A stretch of DNA of 22,605 nt, taken from contig CALIDR010000292.1 of assembly GCA_938022295.1 (NCBI GenBank), forward strand, positions 1 through 22,605. Direction: 5' to 3'. Each line of letters begins with the position of its first letter. Position 1 is the stretch's first letter. The notes beneath the pieces are model-generated. The model was not told where the DNA came from. It ran no database searches and saw nothing but the letters and a program-made list of their open reading frames with translations. A program made the position numbers and the translations under genes. Below are positions 22,580 through 22,605 of the stretch, one piece after another. This DNA is from an uncultured Burkholderiaceae bacterium (GTDB lineage: Bacteria > Pseudomonadota > Gammaproteobacteria > Burkholderiales > Burkholderiaceae_C).

Positions 22580-22605
22580 ACCCGTCGCTGCCCACGCTCG
22601 GCGAG
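22576..22605 (+). CDS. Start of an unidentified gene, cut by the window edge
   Basis: A GTG at 22576 overlaps the YfiR-like stop (GTGA) and is preceded by GGAGG at 22564-22568, 7 bases away, an excellent ribosome-binding site. Only ten codons (MNPSLPTLGE) are visible. By analogy with other YfiR neighbourhoods it may encode a membrane diguanylate cyclase or a sensor kinase, but nothing in these 30 bases shows this. Confidence 0.6.
   Translation, partial: MNPSLPTLGE

Noticed and set aside
1..22605. Search for CRISPR arrays, tRNA or rRNA genes, IS elements, attachment sites and prophage genes
   Set aside because: I saw no spaced direct repeats, no tRNA-like cloverleaf with a CCA region, no transposase or integrase, and no abrupt change in base composition.

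Overview
The window is gene-dense, very GC-rich bacterial chromosome, almost certainly from a betaproteobacterium of the order Burkholderiales (Rubrivivax/Leptothrix/Comamonadaceae-like). The evidence is the lgt/ilvD pair, a small Trp-rich protein of a type known mainly from Burkholderiales, the gloB-yafS-rnhA and dnaX-ybaB-recR clusters, and the codon use. I see no rRNA, tRNA, IS element, prophage or CRISPR array. Most of the window is housekeeping DNA; the right end is more accessory in character.

Layout. 1-690: lgt (minus strand, cut by the left edge), divergent from ilvD (790-2487). 2589-3686: a universal-stress-protein domain fused to a hemerythrin-like domain. 3708-3956 (minus): the small Trp-rich membrane protein, divergent from a small periplasmic cytochrome c (4057-4365), which ends in a clear intrinsic terminator. 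4465-11364 (minus): an efflux operon read as membrane-fusion protein, HAE-1-type RND pump, then a CopA-type Cu(I) ATPase. 11429-12771 (minus): rnhA and a YafS-like methyltransferase with overlapping start and stop codons, divergent from gloB (12803-13591), which overlaps an mltD-like lytic transglycosylase lipoprotein (13588-15198). 15224-18381 (minus): dnaX, ybaB, recR and a small cupin, in that transcription order. 18457-19572: a divergent PurM/AIR-synthase-superfamily protein. 19765-22605: an apparent operon of TonB-dependent receptor, short secreted ORF, YfiR-family periplasmic protein, and a fourth gene of which only ten codons are visible.

How the genes work together. lgt and mltD belong to envelope lipoprotein and peptidoglycan metabolism. 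dnaX, ybaB, recR and rnhA belong to DNA replication and repair. ilvD makes branched-chain amino acids and gloB detoxifies methylglyoxal-derived thioesters. The efflux block pairs a drug-type RND pump with a copper ATPase. The receptor/YfiR block looks like an outer-membrane-to-periplasm signalling module whose inner-membrane output protein starts at the right edge.

The two points most worth a second look are that receptor/YfiR operon, with its odd short ORF repeating the receptor's N-terminal signature, and a set of -10-like hexamers lying only 7-9 bases before the start codons of gloB, dnaX, the PurM-like gene and lgt without a visible Shine-Dalgarno sequence, which suggests leaderless mRNAs.
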